DNA from: Zantedeschia hybrid cultivar
Lineage: Eukaryota; Streptophyta; Magnoliopsida; Alismatales; Araceae
Length of the DNA stretch: 64,000 bases
Assembly: GCA_030544215.1 (NCBI GenBank)
Contig: JARZZO010000003.1
Coordinates: forward strand, 28,462,379-28,526,378
Reading direction: 5' to 3'
The notes under the pieces were generated by a model. That model did not search any database. It saw only the letters and a list, made by a program, of their open reading frames with translations, and was not told where the DNA came from. Positions 10,729 through 22,863 of this stretch are shown here, in pieces. Numbering within the stretch: position 1 is the first letter of the stretch; every line of letters begins with the position of its first letter. Both the position numbers and the translations under genes were made by a program.

Positions 10729-12467
10729 TGATAGTGACAAAGTTGTCGTTAAAACTCTCAAATACCAATTTGAAATTAATTGGCTCACACAAATTAACTT
10801 AACAGTAGTTAAGGGTGAGTCTAAGTCAAATCCCTCAAAGAAATAGATTTTAGTTTTGAATGTTTTGAGTTCTTGATCCAATTTTTTTAAAATGTGATTT
10901 TGAAGCTTAAATTGAAAACTTGTGCCTAAGTAATCTACTTAACTCTAAACAATCAAAACGTACCTTCTAGCACTAAAACACTAATTAAATATATGGACAA
11001 AACAAGTTGCAAAATTATCACACACCTAATTAATGTTAAAATTATTTCTAAGACAACAAAACTACTAATTAGCATTATCGAACTATGTAATTCTAACTAA
11101 GTAGACTAATGCTGAAATGAAAAAAAATAGTAACAATCACACTTGGAATAGAGAGAAGGGAGAGAGAGGTTAAGTAAACAAGTCTTTAAACATGATAACT
11201 TTATTGTTAAAATCATAGGTCAACATCTTAAACAAAATGCAGAACTACAAGATGATAAAAGAAATACCTACTAAACAAAAAAGTAGGGTTGGCGACGTTT
11301 GCTAGAGTGCGCATAAGGGCGTGCAAGCGAGCACTATATGGCGTTGACTAGGGCAGAGCAATCGAGGTGCAAACTTCCTTGGTGGTGCAATGTGCCATGG
11401 CGGCTAGTGGTGGGACGGCGTGCTCGTGTGCCACATGGCAGGTGGCAGGGAGGCAATGCCTCGCATGGGGCGGCATAGGCGATGAAGCACCTGCCATGCA
11501 AACTCAAGTACGGCTACGCGTGTCCTGTTGGTGCCTAACTAGCAAGGCTGAGCAGGTGGCAGGTGCTGAGGGAGAGAAAGAGGGAGGAGAGGGATAGAAA
11601 GTAGGAGGGAAAGAGAGAGAGAGTGTGGCATAGGAAGAGAGAGAAAAGGAGAGAAGGGAGAGAGAGAAAGAGAGAGCAACGCAGAGGGAAGAGAGAGGAG
11701 AGAATAGACAAAGAGATGCAAAAAGGAGAGAAAGAGAGGGCTCGGAGAGAGAAAAAGTGAGAGGGAGAGAGTTAAAAAAACAATGTAGAGAGATAAAGTG
11801 CATGAAAAATCCCCTAGATTTATTGGCCCATAAGAGAGATTTAAAATTCAAAATTGCCTCTCAAAATGGGAGTTTCAAATTTAAATTTAAAACTAATCTC
11901 CACTTAATTGGAGGAACCTCCTCCAAGATAAAGGGATTTTGAATTTTGAAATTTGAAATAAATGGGGAATTTCTCTCTCGTTAGAAATATTTTTCAGATT
12001 TTTTCCTTCCTATTCTCTCTCTTAGTTGGCGTGTGGGCCCCACTTGAAGAGGATACATAGCAAAATAAGTCATTACTTTTATTAGGATCGAATCTTGGTC
12101 ACTTCAATAGAGTCCGAGTGGTCTAACCACTGTGCCATCAACTTGTTCATGTCCTACATTTACATAAAATAAAAATTAAATCTCTGTAGTGAATAATTGT
12201 GATTTTACACTTATATAAATTGTTCAAATGTCTATCAAGTCCTCGATAATTACCGAAATGTCCTATTGAGAATGTAATTTGCTTAAATTCATCATCGACA
12301 CTCAAGTAATCACATGAATGACAATATATTTCACTCCGAATTTTATAAAATTTATATCTTTGAAAGCATCACTGGATTATCTATCATTTCATACGGTTTT
12401 GTACATAAAATGACAAGTGTAATGTGTAAATTATATTTACTTATTACCTAAAAATATATAATTATCA
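10729..12467 (-). repeat. 5' LTR of the minus-strand Athila-like element
   Basis: 1739 bases, TG at 12467 to CA at 10729. The length is close to the reconstructed 5' LTR of the plus-strand Athila element once its insertion is removed (1643+63 bases). It contains a purine tract at 11570-11790, a GC-rich patch at 11290-11560 and the tRNA-like segment at 12085-12137. Directly downstream the sequence resembles the PBS region at 39721-39780 base for base with many changes. Confidence 0.7.
12085..12137 (-). other. tRNA-like A/B-box segment in LTR
   Basis: The minus strand reads TGGCACAGTGGTTAGACC (a good A-box match), then about 25 bases, then GATTCGATCC (B-box-like). Placement within the LTR matches the other copies of this family although the intervening sequence differs. 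Confidence 0.5.
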
Positions 12468-12479
12468 ATTCTATTCGCT

Positions 12480-13900
12480 GAGCAAATGAAATCAAGATTT
12501 AGGATATCATCATCCATCACGCCAAACATATTCACCTTTTAAATTGATGACGAAAAGGGGGAGACATATATTCCAACATGCTTGTATATTCTTATATATG
12601 ATGAAAAATAGTATCTCCCAATTTGGTTTATGCATGTCACTGTCTCACTAAAGGGGAGACACATTTTTTTACATTTAACTATATCTTGTTTGTGCATTTG
12701 CTAAACTCATTCACTGTGTGAATCACAAAATGTTTACTTATTTCTATTTTTCAGAATTATAGTAAACAGAAGAAGTTTCATCATCATCAAAAAGGGGAGA
12801 TTGTTGAGATATTCCTTGTGATTATCTTAGAAATCTCACGTCTTTTATATTTTGGTGACATCACACTTTAAATATAATAGATCACACCTTTTGGTAATAA
12901 CACACTTCTAGTATAATAGAAAAACTATTTTAAGTTCACTAATATCACATAGAGGTCAATTAACATAAAGTTAAGCCAGGGTCTCACTGATTAACTGCTT
13001 GTGAGACTACTGTTCAAATCATGGACTTAATCGTTTCTTAGTACTTAAAAAATCTATCTAAGAAATTGATGAACTCCTCTATCCCTAAATGATTAACAGT
13101 ATTAGACCTTAAAAAGGTTTAAGACTCATAATTAATTAATAGTGGCTTTATTTATTTAAGTAATCTCTATTGCTAATTGGTTAAGTATATAGGCTTGATC
13201 AATTAAAGATATTGAGCACCTACATGTCTCTAATCGATTATAGAGTTAATTTGACAATGGCTATCACTAATCGATCTGAAAAGGAGTCACGAAAATCGCC
13301 AACCCCACCTATTAAAGAAAAATCCTTGATGAATAGATGGCATTATAGATTATAGTTGAACTAACAAATTGATTAGACCTTATCGATTATCCAAAAATAG
13401 TAGTTGTTCAATTAAGTCTATCGCTTATCTTTTAAGAGATAATTGATTCACCTTCATAACTTCTAATCAATTCTTTACAACTTCTAAGCATTGATCAAAT
13501 TGTATGTACTCGTTGATTACCTTTTATGATTTTGTCTATCTGATTATCGATCAAAGCATGAATCGATAATGACACAAATATTTGAATCAAATCATTTGAA
13601 TAGTTATACATCAATTGTCCATTTCAGCTCTTCATTCGATTAGTCAAGATGTTGTTAATTAATTAGTAGACTAAACTTCGTTCTCACTTAATTTACTTGT
13701 CTAATAGATTAACCATTCAGTCATCTACTCATCACATACATGCTTGTACTACGATTATGCTTTAGATGACTTAATCAATTAAGTATATTCAGTTGAGGTC
13801 AAGTAACCTATTAATAATTATCTGCACAACTAGTATTCAATTATTTATAGTAAATACATTATTTTAATGCTCGAATGCCTTGAGTAAAATGAATATTTAT
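12480..13900 (+). mobile_element. 3' end of a copia element (SIRE/Maximus-like) and start of its LTR
   Basis: Repeated AAAGGGGGAGAC-type tracts with ATGATGA or TCATCATCA (12545-12570, 12640-12660, 12781-12801) end in a polypurine tract AAAAAGGGGAGATTG. It is followed by TGTTGAGATATTCC at 12802, a layout typical of the 3' end of SIRE-type copia elements. No coding frame survives. The LTR's right end is not clear; the sequence to about 13900 is AT-rich and otherwise unremarkable. Family assignment is from pattern memory only. Confidence 0.45.
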
Positions 13901-13919
13901 TTAGTGTCAAATCGACTCA

Positions 13920-14760
13920 ATGGTCATGACGACCATTTGAACTGAATCAAAGTGACGGCCTCGCCAGAGACTGTTGGGCTCCTACTCCTCAATGCGCATC
14001 AAGGAGTGGGGGCCAAGTGAAGGTGAAAAATCTCGCCTCGCCCAAATAGTCAATAGGGCCTAGTTACTCGCTCATGAATAATAAAGGGATTTCTTACAAG
14101 GACCCATGCATGGTACAGGCAGGTTGAGGCAGCCGACCTTGAGCTTTGGCCCATACTCAACTCGAGAAAGGCCCAATCGTGGCCCTTAGAAGCCATACCT
14201 AGATGAAGATAACTACAATGACCAGAGGTCTGAGTTTGTCCCTTAACGAGGCACTCGGGCCGACCAAACCGGCTTGAGACCGCTACCTTGGGTAGGACTC
14301 AACTTGCATCATGAAATCTCTATCCCTTTGAGAGAAACCAAGGCTAAGTTGGAAACTTACTCGGTTAAAGGTCTTGCCCCACAAGGAAGTTTTCCCCACA
14401 CCTGATCGGATTAGCATAAATTCGGGAAACTGTCCTTGATTCGATTTGTCTAGAATAGCTCCTTCTGACTCAGGATTTAATTAGGGGATCTCCTTGAATC
14501 CCACCTCCCCTATTAGGATCAATCTCTCCTGCTCTACTATATAAGCACTCCTAGTCCATCCGGTACATATATGCTTTCAAGAGCCTAAGCTCCCTTAACT
14601 TTCCCCCTATTTTCTCTAGCCTTCTGACTTAGACATCATAGGAGGATCCCTCGGATTGCTACTGAAGATCCACTGCCGGTGTTCTCTTTCATAGAGACTG
14701 TGAGATGACACCCCTCTGAATGGAGACGAAGGGCCTTGATCACGCATACAAGATTGGACT
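13920..14760 (+). mobile_element. LTR-like fragment with TATA box
   Basis: A more GC-rich block starting near TGTTGGGCTCCTACTCC (13971). A plant-like TATA box, ACTATATAAGC, lies at 14536-14546, followed by a C-rich leader-like stretch (AACTTTCCCCCTATTTTC). This fits a gypsy-type LTR, loosely like the insert at 9096-9824. Neither end nor a target duplication was established. Confidence 0.35.
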
Positions 14761-15384
14761 ATCAATGATCAACAAGATTGATTAGAGTTGGTGAAGAAAA
14801 GTAATAGTACGAGAAGAATAGAATGGAAGGGCACCTTGAGTTGGGTTATGGGAGCATAAAATTCTATTATTATTTAATCAAGCATTAATCTCCCGAGAAG
14901 CATAAAAGTATAAGATAGCAAATTTTCTACGGCTAGCTATATGAGGAATCAAATCTAATAGTATAATACTTTCCACGCCACAAGATGCAGCCCCAAAAAT
15001 AATTAAAATTTCGTTTTGAAATTTTCTACGAACGGCCAGATCACATTCGATAGATCTATCTATTACAGCTAGATGAATAAAAAACTTCCAAACGATAAAA
15101 AATTGATTCCCAACAACAGTAAAAGAGTACCCTAATGGACCGAACCGAATAAAGTATCTCTTGATTTTTATTTGTTTACAATTTTTGACCCATCCAATTA
15201 GAGAATAGGTTGTACGAACATGTAGGATACGATGGGATTAATTTAAAAGAAAATTTAATTTTTATTTTTATTTTTTCGTGGTTGCAACCTATGTGCAACA
15301 AGTACTACTCAATCTAATAATGTGGGTTTGAGAACCTCCAAATATACCAACATAGTAATCCTTAATCTTGTGGCAATTCCCATA
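14761..15384. other. Intergenic stretch, no recognised gene
   Basis: AT-rich sequence between the LTR-like block and the CACTA element. The minus strand stays open over roughly 15145-14877 (about 90 codons with no ATG at its start) and encodes a hydrophobic peptide I do not recognise. It could be a fragment of an organellar insertion or chance. Nothing else supports a gene. Confidence 0.3.
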
Positions 15385-15403
15385 TTACACTACAAGGAAA
15401 ACA

Positions 15404-15885
15404 GGATTTGTCAGCGGCTAAGAGCCGCTGACAAATCCTAAAGAGTCGCTGACAAAAACTTATGTCAACGGCTTATTAGCCGCTGACAAAGCCGTGGACA
15501 AAAGTCCCGTTGGCATATATTTGTCAACGGCTATACAAAGCCGCTGACATATAATATATATGTCTACGCACAGTAGCCGCTGACATATGCATTATATGTC
15601 AGCGGCTACCTAAAGCCGCTGACATATATATTATATGTCTACACACAGTAGCCGCTGACATATAATACATATGTCAGCGGCTACTTAAAGCCGCTGACAT
15701 ATACAACTTATGTCCACGGAGGTTAACCGCTGACAAATGATACATATGTCGACGGCTAGAGTTAGCCGCTGACAAATAGTATTTGTCAGCGGCTCTAAAC
15801 CCGCTGACAAATAGGTTTGTCAGCAACATGAGCCGCTGACAAATGTTATATATATCAACGGCTTTCTTAGCCGCTGACAAATAGT
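15404..15885. repeat. Left subterminal repeats of CACTA element
   Basis: About a dozen copies of TGTCAGCGGCT or its complement AGCCGCTGACA, separated by 10-25 bases rich in TATATG. The first pair forms a 16-bp perfect stem with a 3-base loop (15404-15419 against 15423-15438). Subterminal repeats of this kind bind transposase in known CACTA elements; that role is inferred here. Confidence 0.85.
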
Positions 15886-16789
15886 TACTAAGAAAAAAAA
15901 ATAAAAAATGAAAATATTAAATTATATATTTTTCCTGTATATACAGATTTGTACTTACAAACATATACAAAAACACATCCACATGTACAAATAAACACAT
16001 TCACACTTTCAAATAAATACATTCACATTTCAAATAAACACATTCACATATATAGTACATAGCTACTCAATCCTTGACATGAGCATAAATGGGGGGGGTG
16101 TTGTTGTGGCTTATGTACTATATACTTCAATCTTCCCTTTTGGTTCAAAATTTCCAGAAAGTTTCTGACTGTATCCATATGGGATATGTTTGCTTGCCGG
16201 TACCTAACATAGGTCTGCACAGCTGCTCTACTGTTTTCATGAGAAAGCTAACGCTAACGCTACTCTGCCGCAGGAAGTCAAGCAATCGTGAGAACAAAAT
16301 AACAAGATGTCAACAAGGTTATTTTACAGTTCTTAGGAAGATATGAGAGAGCATGTATGGAACTTAGGAATAGTAATGTAACTAATCTGAATCAGAATAA
16401 TCCTCTAGTATGAAAGGCCAATAACTGGTTGGGAAATTGAGAATGATTTCTAGGGATGCAAATGGTAACCGATAGCCCAATTACGTCTGGCATCATGTCA
16501 ACCCTCCACAAGGTGGCACCAAATACGTGGCAAGGTAGGTTCGGACAAGAAAGGCCAATTAAAAATTTAGAAGTATCAAGATGTCTTCTTGGAATCTAAG
16601 CCTGTGTAATCCGGGAAAAATACCAAAAGTAGGGACTGTGGAACATGATTGTTATAATTGTTCACTTACACCCCCAAGAATATCCCAGCATCAAGAAAAA
16701 AGGAAAAGAAATTGAGATCATGGCTATAAGTAATGACAATTACACCGAAAAAAAAAAACACATGTTTTTTAGTAAGAGTTCGTAATATG

Positions 16790-19700
16790 GTACCACCTAT
16801 GCATGGATGTAGAAGATTGTAATATGGGGATTCAATGGCCTGGTTCTTGCCACAAATCTCAGGTCCAGATTTCCTATAAGCACAAGGAATCATGTAGTAA
16901 GAATTCAGGTAACTGACCAGAATAAGCTGCAAATTTCAGGTTCTATTTGTAACCATTATACTGGCAAAAAGGAAATGACAACTGAATGATTCACTCGTGC
17001 TAGTTTCTCACCGAGAATTATAACACTTCTTTTTACTAGTCTTTTTCCAAACAACTGTTTCATCTTGTTGGGAAAGCATGTCCCAGCATAAGCTTTCAGT
17101 GAAATCATGTATAAATGTCCACTTCTTCTGATTCTCCTTGTTTCGTAATGATCTTTGTTTGTTTACAGTTGAAGTCCATACAAAGTAACCACCAGGCCTT
17201 AGAACTCGGTCAACTTCAAGTAGGAAGATACCATCTGCAGCATGTAAGACAAAACCATTAAAAATCAAACCCATGCTACATTTATGCATACATCAGTCTA
17301 ACATGCAATAAACAATAAATCAATATACTTGCATTCTTGTCTTCCAAGTTCCAAAGGGATCATCAATAGTAAGTACCAATCAAGGACCTAGCAACAAATC
17401 AATGCAAATAAAGAGAAAAATGAAATACATCCTTACTATCATCTACATTTAGCTAATGAAAATTGAAAAGACAAGGTCACAAAATTACACTTGCTTGACA
17501 GTTAGAACCTTCCAAGATGATTAAGGAAACTAAGATAAAGTTTCTTATACTAAATAACCAAGTAGACGGGTCAGTGAAAAAGGAAACATGATCAAGTGAG
17601 AGATAAGTATAATAGCATTAAAGCAAGCACAAAAATAACTTATTTATGTCTATAGCATGCAGCCATAGGCAGATAGCAGGTATATATTCCTAGTGAACAA
17701 TATGCAGTTGTTATAGGAACGAAACAGTTAATTGCAGAATACTTAAACATCAAACATCATAATGCATAGCCATTCACCATCATGTGCCAAGAAAGGGAAA
17801 GAAAAAGGAAAAAAAAAAGTCACACATACAAAGACATGGTGTTGCTTCTATTAAAATAGTAATAAAGGACCTACAACAAAAGCCAAAAAATGCAGGCAAA
17901 CCAACAATCCCTCTCCTATAAGTCACAAATTTTGGGATGGCTTTACATATCCAGAATTTTATTGGGTTGGGCAAATGAGCTCAAGCTCCAAGCATTCAGC
18001 ACACATGGCCAGAACATAAACACATCTGTCTGTAGATACCAACATTCAGCAGTAGGTTGTTTTGGTAGTGGAGGGGAGGGTGGGAATTGCAAGCATCCAT
18101 AAGCTCTTATCTAGGAAATAATTCCCACTAATGAGAAGAAAAAGGGATTCCAGCTTAAAAAGATCAGTATGTCATCACAATGAGGGAGAGTCCTCACTGT
18201 TAACAAATTCTCACATTGTAATGGTGACAGAAGTCCTTCACAAAACACAACATGAGCTGATGCCCCCACAAGAGGCACTTACCAGATATCCCAAATTTTG
18301 GCAAGTGCAATTCATGGCACCTTCAAGTGAGTCATGGATGCCCAGTTTTTCTTGATTACCTGAAGGCATACTCTGATTGTGTCAAACACACTGATCTAGG
18401 TTACACAGTACCACCATGCATGAGGTCCAAACAAATAAAGTACACATCTCACCTCAGCTACAGATGTTGACGATTTCATTCCTTACATTTTGCTTGCAAG
18501 AATAGGCAAAATCAGGTTTACAATTTTCATTTATTTGCACTATTTTTGTTTAAAGATTCACATACTACTGAGAATCTATTATGTAAACAAGCATTTTGTT
18601 TCATTGTTTCACTTTAATATTCCCTTGCACATGAAATTCTTATTTGCATTTGCTTCATGTTCCATGTAAACTGAGAGTATTTGGACATTACTTTCTAGCA
18701 AGCACTTTGTTTCACCGTTCCCCTTTATTATTCTGTTATATATGAAAGTCTTCCATTATCCACCAATGTAGAGATATTTAACCCTTGCATATTTGTAGGG
18801 AAGAATAACAGGTAAAGAGCAGTAACACATGAATCCTTTGTATTATATGATGAACAACACTTTTGACTGTCCTAGATTGACACAAAATTCTGCAATAGTT
18901 AATCTATAGTAATCATTGTTATTTGTTCTCTTAATCAATCAACCAAAATGAGTCTATGCTCGCGGAGAATAAATTCAAGTTTTCTCTATGAAAATTTACA
19001 ATGGTTAACAGCTGCTTTGAGAATAGGTATGCTCCAAAGCTATCAAAACCACATCCTATGTCCAAGACAACCCTAATCTGCAAAATTGAAGATGAAATGA
19101 AATGAAGAAATGGCGTATGATGAAAACTTAAGAATTCAAACAAAAGATTGGAGTTTTTGACACCTCAAGAAGACGATCAATTAAAAATAATAGTACCAAA
19201 CAACACACAGAACAATGAAAAATTCAAAACACAAGAGTTTCAGTGTTTTGTGTTGGTTCAAAATGACCTTAAAAGGAAATCCTTATTAGTGCTGCTCAGT
19301 GATACTTTATCTTAGGACTTTGTATCACAGAACAACGGAAAAGAATCTTGAATCTTCTTTCACTGCAAGCAACACCATTGGAAAATGCAGGAAACATGAG
19401 TGAAGAATAGCAAATTTGCTGAAAAATTTAGAGAGAACCCTGATGACAACACATCAGAAACAGAAGATGATAGATTCCACTTTAAAAGTATTTTTCTCAG
19501 GGAATAGTATCACCGTGGATCCATCTATAGTAGAATTATTTTTCATATAAAATGGAAAACAAAGCATGTAATAGGAATCTCCATCATTACTACATCATCC
19601 CATATTTCATGATGGTGCATTCAGCTTCATGCTTAAATGAAAGACAATAATGAAAATTATGACCAAAGGTTAAAGTAAAGAGCAATTATTCTAGAAATTA

Positions 19701-20105
19701 TTTGGCATCCGGTTGTGTAACCTTAAGTTTCAATTTTCCCATAGATGGAGCCTTTCTTGTCTGCTTTACTTTTTTATTACAGTCAAAAATCAAATCAGCA
19801 AGCTTCAAAGCAAGGTGCACTTACACCAGCATCATTGAAATTAGACTCACTCCTGAGTCCAATCATCTCTGCTATCTGGTGCGAATAGTCCTCTATTCCA
19901 TTAACCATTAAGGAATCCGAATGGAATGATATGTGCTCTTCCTCCACCATCATCCTACAAGCAAGCAGGCCATGTCCCGATTTTAGCACACACAAAGAAG
20001 ATGAACAAAATTAAACAAAGTTAAAAGGGCCTTTTATACCTCTTTGTCAAGCTACCCGACACAAACTCTTGCCCAGTAATCTTCACATTATCTTTCCATG
20101 TTGGA
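16790..20105 (-). pseudogene. Captured exons of a PMT/QUASIMODO-like methyltransferase
   Basis: Five exon pieces lie in order on the minus strand. (1) to 20040, with VKITGQEF, donor GTATAA. (2) 19954-19825, with EDYSHQIAEMIGL, donor GTAAGT. (3) 19077-about 19000, with the SAM-binding motif LDIGCGFDSFGAYL. (4) 17234-17012, with EVDRVLRPGGYFVWTS and QQDETVVWKK. (5) 16873-about 16790, with SGPEICG and PCIGGT. Exons 1-2-3 join in frame with canonical splice sites, as do 4-5. PMT proteins are Golgi type II membrane methyltransferases linked to pectin synthesis, and residue patterns fit the QUL/PMT4-5 group. The exon joining 3 and 4 and the whole C-terminal domain are absent, and the SAM motif has D where G is usual. 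So this is a non-functional gene fragment inside the transposon, unless it is expressed as a chimera. Confidence 0.8.
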
Positions 20106-20244
20106 AACATTATAAGGTGATGTTACGGGATGGTTCGCTGTAGACACTAGAAGTAGAACAGAATCCATGCGTTTGGGACAGTAGATTTGGCTGTCGGGTC
20201 TTTTTGGAAAGAAAGCCAGCCACTACCTCACCGGTGGTTGCAAT

Positions 20245-20760
20245 TTGGCATGCTATGTGCTCGTTAAAATGGCAGATCCAATGCCCGACTCAACACATCT
20301 GCGAGGCGGTCTGGCTGGCATTGGGCGTGGAATTGGAGCTCCACATAGGAGGAACCGAAGAAGGAACAGAGGCAACACGGCCAGATCTGGGTTCCACAGG
20401 CGCAAAAGCCCTAGTTGTTGGTTCTTGAGCAAGTACAGCGTGCGGAGCTCCCCCTCCCGTGCCCGATGGTCCTCCTGCTCGACAGGAGGCGCAAACCGGA
20501 TAGGGGAGATGCCGCGAAAGAGACTCCCAACGTCGACAGATAAGAAGACGACGATGAGGAGGAGTGGGACGCAGGCCACAAGGAGGTACTTCTTGCCAGA
20601 GCCGAGGCCGCAGCCGATCCGGGCAGGGAGGCGGCCGATCTCAAACCTGGCGACAGGAGCAGCAGATGGTGGCAGGGCAAGCAGCCGGGAGGCCATTGCC
20701 GGCGACCCAGCTGACTATGGCAGGCCGAACGGGGGGAGGGCCGGGGGGGGAAGGGGCCAG
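20245..20760 (-). other. GC-rich open frame with membrane anchor inside the CACTA element
   Basis: The minus strand encodes a 147-residue frame starting at 20696. A hydrophobic stretch, KKYLLVACVPLLLIVVFLSV (about residues 39-58), would suit a signal anchor. It lies directly upstream of the captured PMT exons in the same orientation, so it may be exon 1 of that gene. The Cys-rich N-terminal PMT segment expected next is not seen, and I do not recognise the sequence itself. The region to 20990 is GC-rich with G-runs and could be 5' UTR or promoter DNA captured along with it. Confidence 0.35.
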
Positions 20761-21004
20761 CGATGGGAGTAGCAGCTGATTGTGGTAGGCCGAGCGGGGA
20801 GAGGGGCCGAGCAAGGGGAGGGGCCAACGATGGGGTCGGGCGGTTGGAGGCGGCGATGGGGTCGCCGGCGGTTGGAGGCGGCGGTGGGGTTGGAGGCGGC
20901 GATCATCGGTGCCTCTGTGAACGAAGGGGGCGCGGGTTTGAGGGGGGAAAGGGTGTGGGTTTGGGGGCGCCCTGTGAACGAAGAGTATGATTTAGGGTTA
21001 TAGT

Positions 21005-21330
21005 TTTTGTCCGCGGTTAATAATTAGCCGTTGACATATAGCAGATATGTCAACGGCTAAAATTATAGCCGTAGACCTATCATTTTAATCAATTTTTTTT
21101 TGTTTTTTTATTACTTATGTCGACGGATTACTCGGAGCCGTTAACATATATGCTACATATGTCAACGGTTGTAGTCCAGCCGCTGACATATATCACCTAT
21201 GTGTAAACGGTTGGCTGAGCCGTCGACATATAAGTCTATTGTCAACGATTTTTTCTTGGCCGTCGACTAATATATTCTTTGTCGATAAGTGCACATAGCC
21301 GTCGACATATACTCGTTGACAAAACCTATC
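21005..21330. repeat. Right subterminal repeats of CACTA element
   Basis: Copies of ATATGTCAACGGCTA and its complement, with drift (GCCGTTGACATATA, GCCGTCGACATATA). They are the counterpart of the left array but mostly carry the AACGG instead of the AGCGG form, which matches the left array of the second CACTA element at 58860-59060. Confidence 0.8.
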
Positions 21331-21345
21331 TTCCTTGTAGTGTTA

Positions 21346-21808
21346 GTTGGAGTTCTTTTTCCTTTTTTAAAGAAAGATTGTATAAATTTCTCCATTATAT
21401 ATTTACAGGTCATAATAATCTTAGAACTTCAAAAATATTTTTAAGGTGTTAAAATTAGCAATTCACTCCGCACAACGACAATCAGACAATAATTCATCTT
21501 AATGGACAAAACTTGGGCAAATCGTACAAAACGATTATTGCTCTGACCTTTTGTTGTTTGTTTTTAACATCCGTACAGGACCTACCGGTCAGAAAATAGA
21601 GGTCAGATCCTCTACGTCCAGGTTTGGACTGGACTCAATCAGCAAAGAGAGTGGGAGGGGGACCAAAATTTTGAGATCACGTGGGTAAGGTGAGTTTTGG
21701 CACTGTTTGCCCCCCTCCCCCTCTTTTTACTGACTTAATCCAGGCCAAAGGAGGATCTCAGTTCCATAAAATAGCACCCACTTTTCATTTTATGTTAAAA
21801 CCCCTATG
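21346..21808. other. AT-rich intergenic stretch
   Basis: No gene or repeat recognised. It contains AGATCCTCTACGTCC at about 21605, half of the hairpin motif that recurs at 23464-23497. Confidence 0.4.
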
Positions 21809-21981
21809 ATAATTACTTTTCAATTAGATTATGCTTGAAGCAGATTTAGCATACTTTTCAATCACCTTGTCATTTGGTGTTCAGAATATAAAGTATAAAA
21901 TCTCATTCCCAGAGCGAAGTAGACAATTTCCATTATGTTAATATTTAATTATCTAAAAGTAATAAAATATTTTGAAATATC
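21809..21981 (+). repeat. 173-bp direct repeat, left copy
   Basis: Starts ATAATTACTTTTCAATTAG and ends TTTTGAAATATC. It is nearly identical to 22864-23036, with two differences noticed by eye (ATGCTTG/ATACTTG and AATATAAAG/AATGTAAAG). It flanks an 882-base insert. Confidence 0.9.
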
Positions 21982-22863
21982 CGACGGGGATCTGGAACGC
22001 GGCGAGGGCGGAGACGAGGTCGAAGATCCGAAGCCGAGGGATGCCCGAGCGGGAGCGATGCCGAGACTCCCTCGGACGAACATGGGCCAGCCTACGGAAG
22101 GCGTGGCCGAGGCTTCTCCGGACGAGGAACGACCGGCGCGAGGCAGGGCCGAGGCGATTTCGGGTGAGGCGGACCCACCGGCGAAGGGCGTCGAGACCGG
22201 AGGGTGAAGACCCGAGGTCGGCGGTCGAGACCGACTCGGAGAGGTCGGCGAAGATTCAAACCGAAGCCCCTGCAGAAGGAGGGAAAGAAGAAGAACCCGT
22301 CAGTAGGAGTCCCGGGATTCGCCCCTAAGGAACCCCCTTGGACAGTCAAGTTAGCTTCTGAAGATGATTCGATTCAGAAGGTAAAGAGGTGGAGGAAGTA
22401 GCTTTAATGCTTTTTGGACTGTAGTCTTTGGGGTCTCGAAGACATACCTTTTGTAATAAATAGCCGTGTATTTATAGCGGATGATAGAGGTTGCTTAATG
22501 GTGGCAGCCGGTTTAGGACTATGTTCTGAGTTTACTGGTAAACCGCCATAGTGCCTAACCCTCCCACCGGAGTGGGCCGGATATGGCTACTGGGCCGAAG
22601 GGGGTTGGGCCGTTGATGGGCCAGATGCCGCTTGATGGGCCGAGGGCTGCTGAGCCGCTAATGGGCCGAAGGCTATCGGGCCGCTGATGGGCCGAAGGTT
22701 GCTGGGCCGCTGACTGGCCGAGGACTTCTGAGCTGCTTACTGGGCTGAGGGCTGCAGGGCCGCTGGTGGGCCGAAGACAGCCAATGGGCCTGCTTCTGAT
22801 GCTGTTGGACTGGTCTCAGTGTTGGGCCTGTTTTAATAGGCCGAATCAGATTCTGCCTCATCA
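21982..22863 (-). mobile_element. LTR-like insert between 173-bp direct repeats
   Basis: On the minus strand it begins TGATGAGGCAGAATCTGATTC, a plausible LTR start, exactly at the boundary with the right repeat. The other end (CCCCGTCG) lacks the usual CA. The sequence is GC-rich, with GGGCCGA repeats at 22575-22790, and encodes nothing recognisable. ORFs at 21935-22401 run through GA- and CG-rich sequence and into the flanking repeat, and are not convincing. Confidence 0.5.
22575..22790. repeat. TGGGCCGAAGG-type minisatellite
   Basis: Eight or so degenerate units built on CTGATGGGCCGAAGGCTGCT, with GGGCCGCTGATGGGCC arms, about 28 bases each. GGCC cores allow pairing between units. Confidence 0.7.

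Larger units (their letters stand above)
6009..12467 (-). mobile_element. Athila-like Ty3/gypsy element, internally deleted, minus strand
   Basis: Both LTRs start TGATAATTATA on the minus strand, at 12467 and at 8949, and share motifs with the LTR at 26280 (GAAATGATAGATAAT and TCATTTCATGTG-like). The 5' LTR runs 12467-10729 and ends CACTATCA. It is followed by a decayed PBS (complement of about 10707-10724) aligning with TGGCGTCGTTGCCGGGG at 39726. The leader matches 40400-40500 (GTGGTTCTCTAATTAGGTCC). A gag remnant follows, pol is missing, and a PPT-like AAGTTGCGGAGTG (complement of 8950-8962) precedes the 3' LTR. The 3' LTR is interrupted by a solo copia LTR and cut off at 6008 by another gypsy element. 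Confidence 0.75.
15388..21342. mobile_element. Non-autonomous CACTA transposon carrying host exons
   Basis: Terminal inverted repeats: left CACTACAAGGAAAACAGG at 15388, right complement CACTACAAGGAAGATAGG ending at 21342; 19 of the first 22 bases match by eye. A 3-bp target duplication TTA flanks it (15385-15387 and 21343-21345), as expected for CACTA transposons. Subterminal inverted repeats occupy both ends. No transposase frame was found, so movement would need an enzyme in trans. The 5.1 kb interior holds exons and introns of a methyltransferase gene on the minus strand: a captured genomic fragment, introns retained. The element at 58782 has the same left end. Confidence 0.9.

Noticed and set aside
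14877..15145. Possible plastid or mitochondrial DNA insertion
   Set aside because: The open minus-strand stretch felt organelle-like in composition, but I could not match it to any organellar gene.
15404..15885. CRISPR-like array
   Set aside because: Repeats are inverted and alternating, spacers are AT-rich and unequal, and they sit at the end of a CACTA element in a plant genome.
20411..21003. Several GC-rich ORFs on both strands around the possible exon 1
   Set aside because: Six-frame openness of GC-rich DNA; only the minus-strand frame with a hydrophobic anchor was kept, at low confidence.
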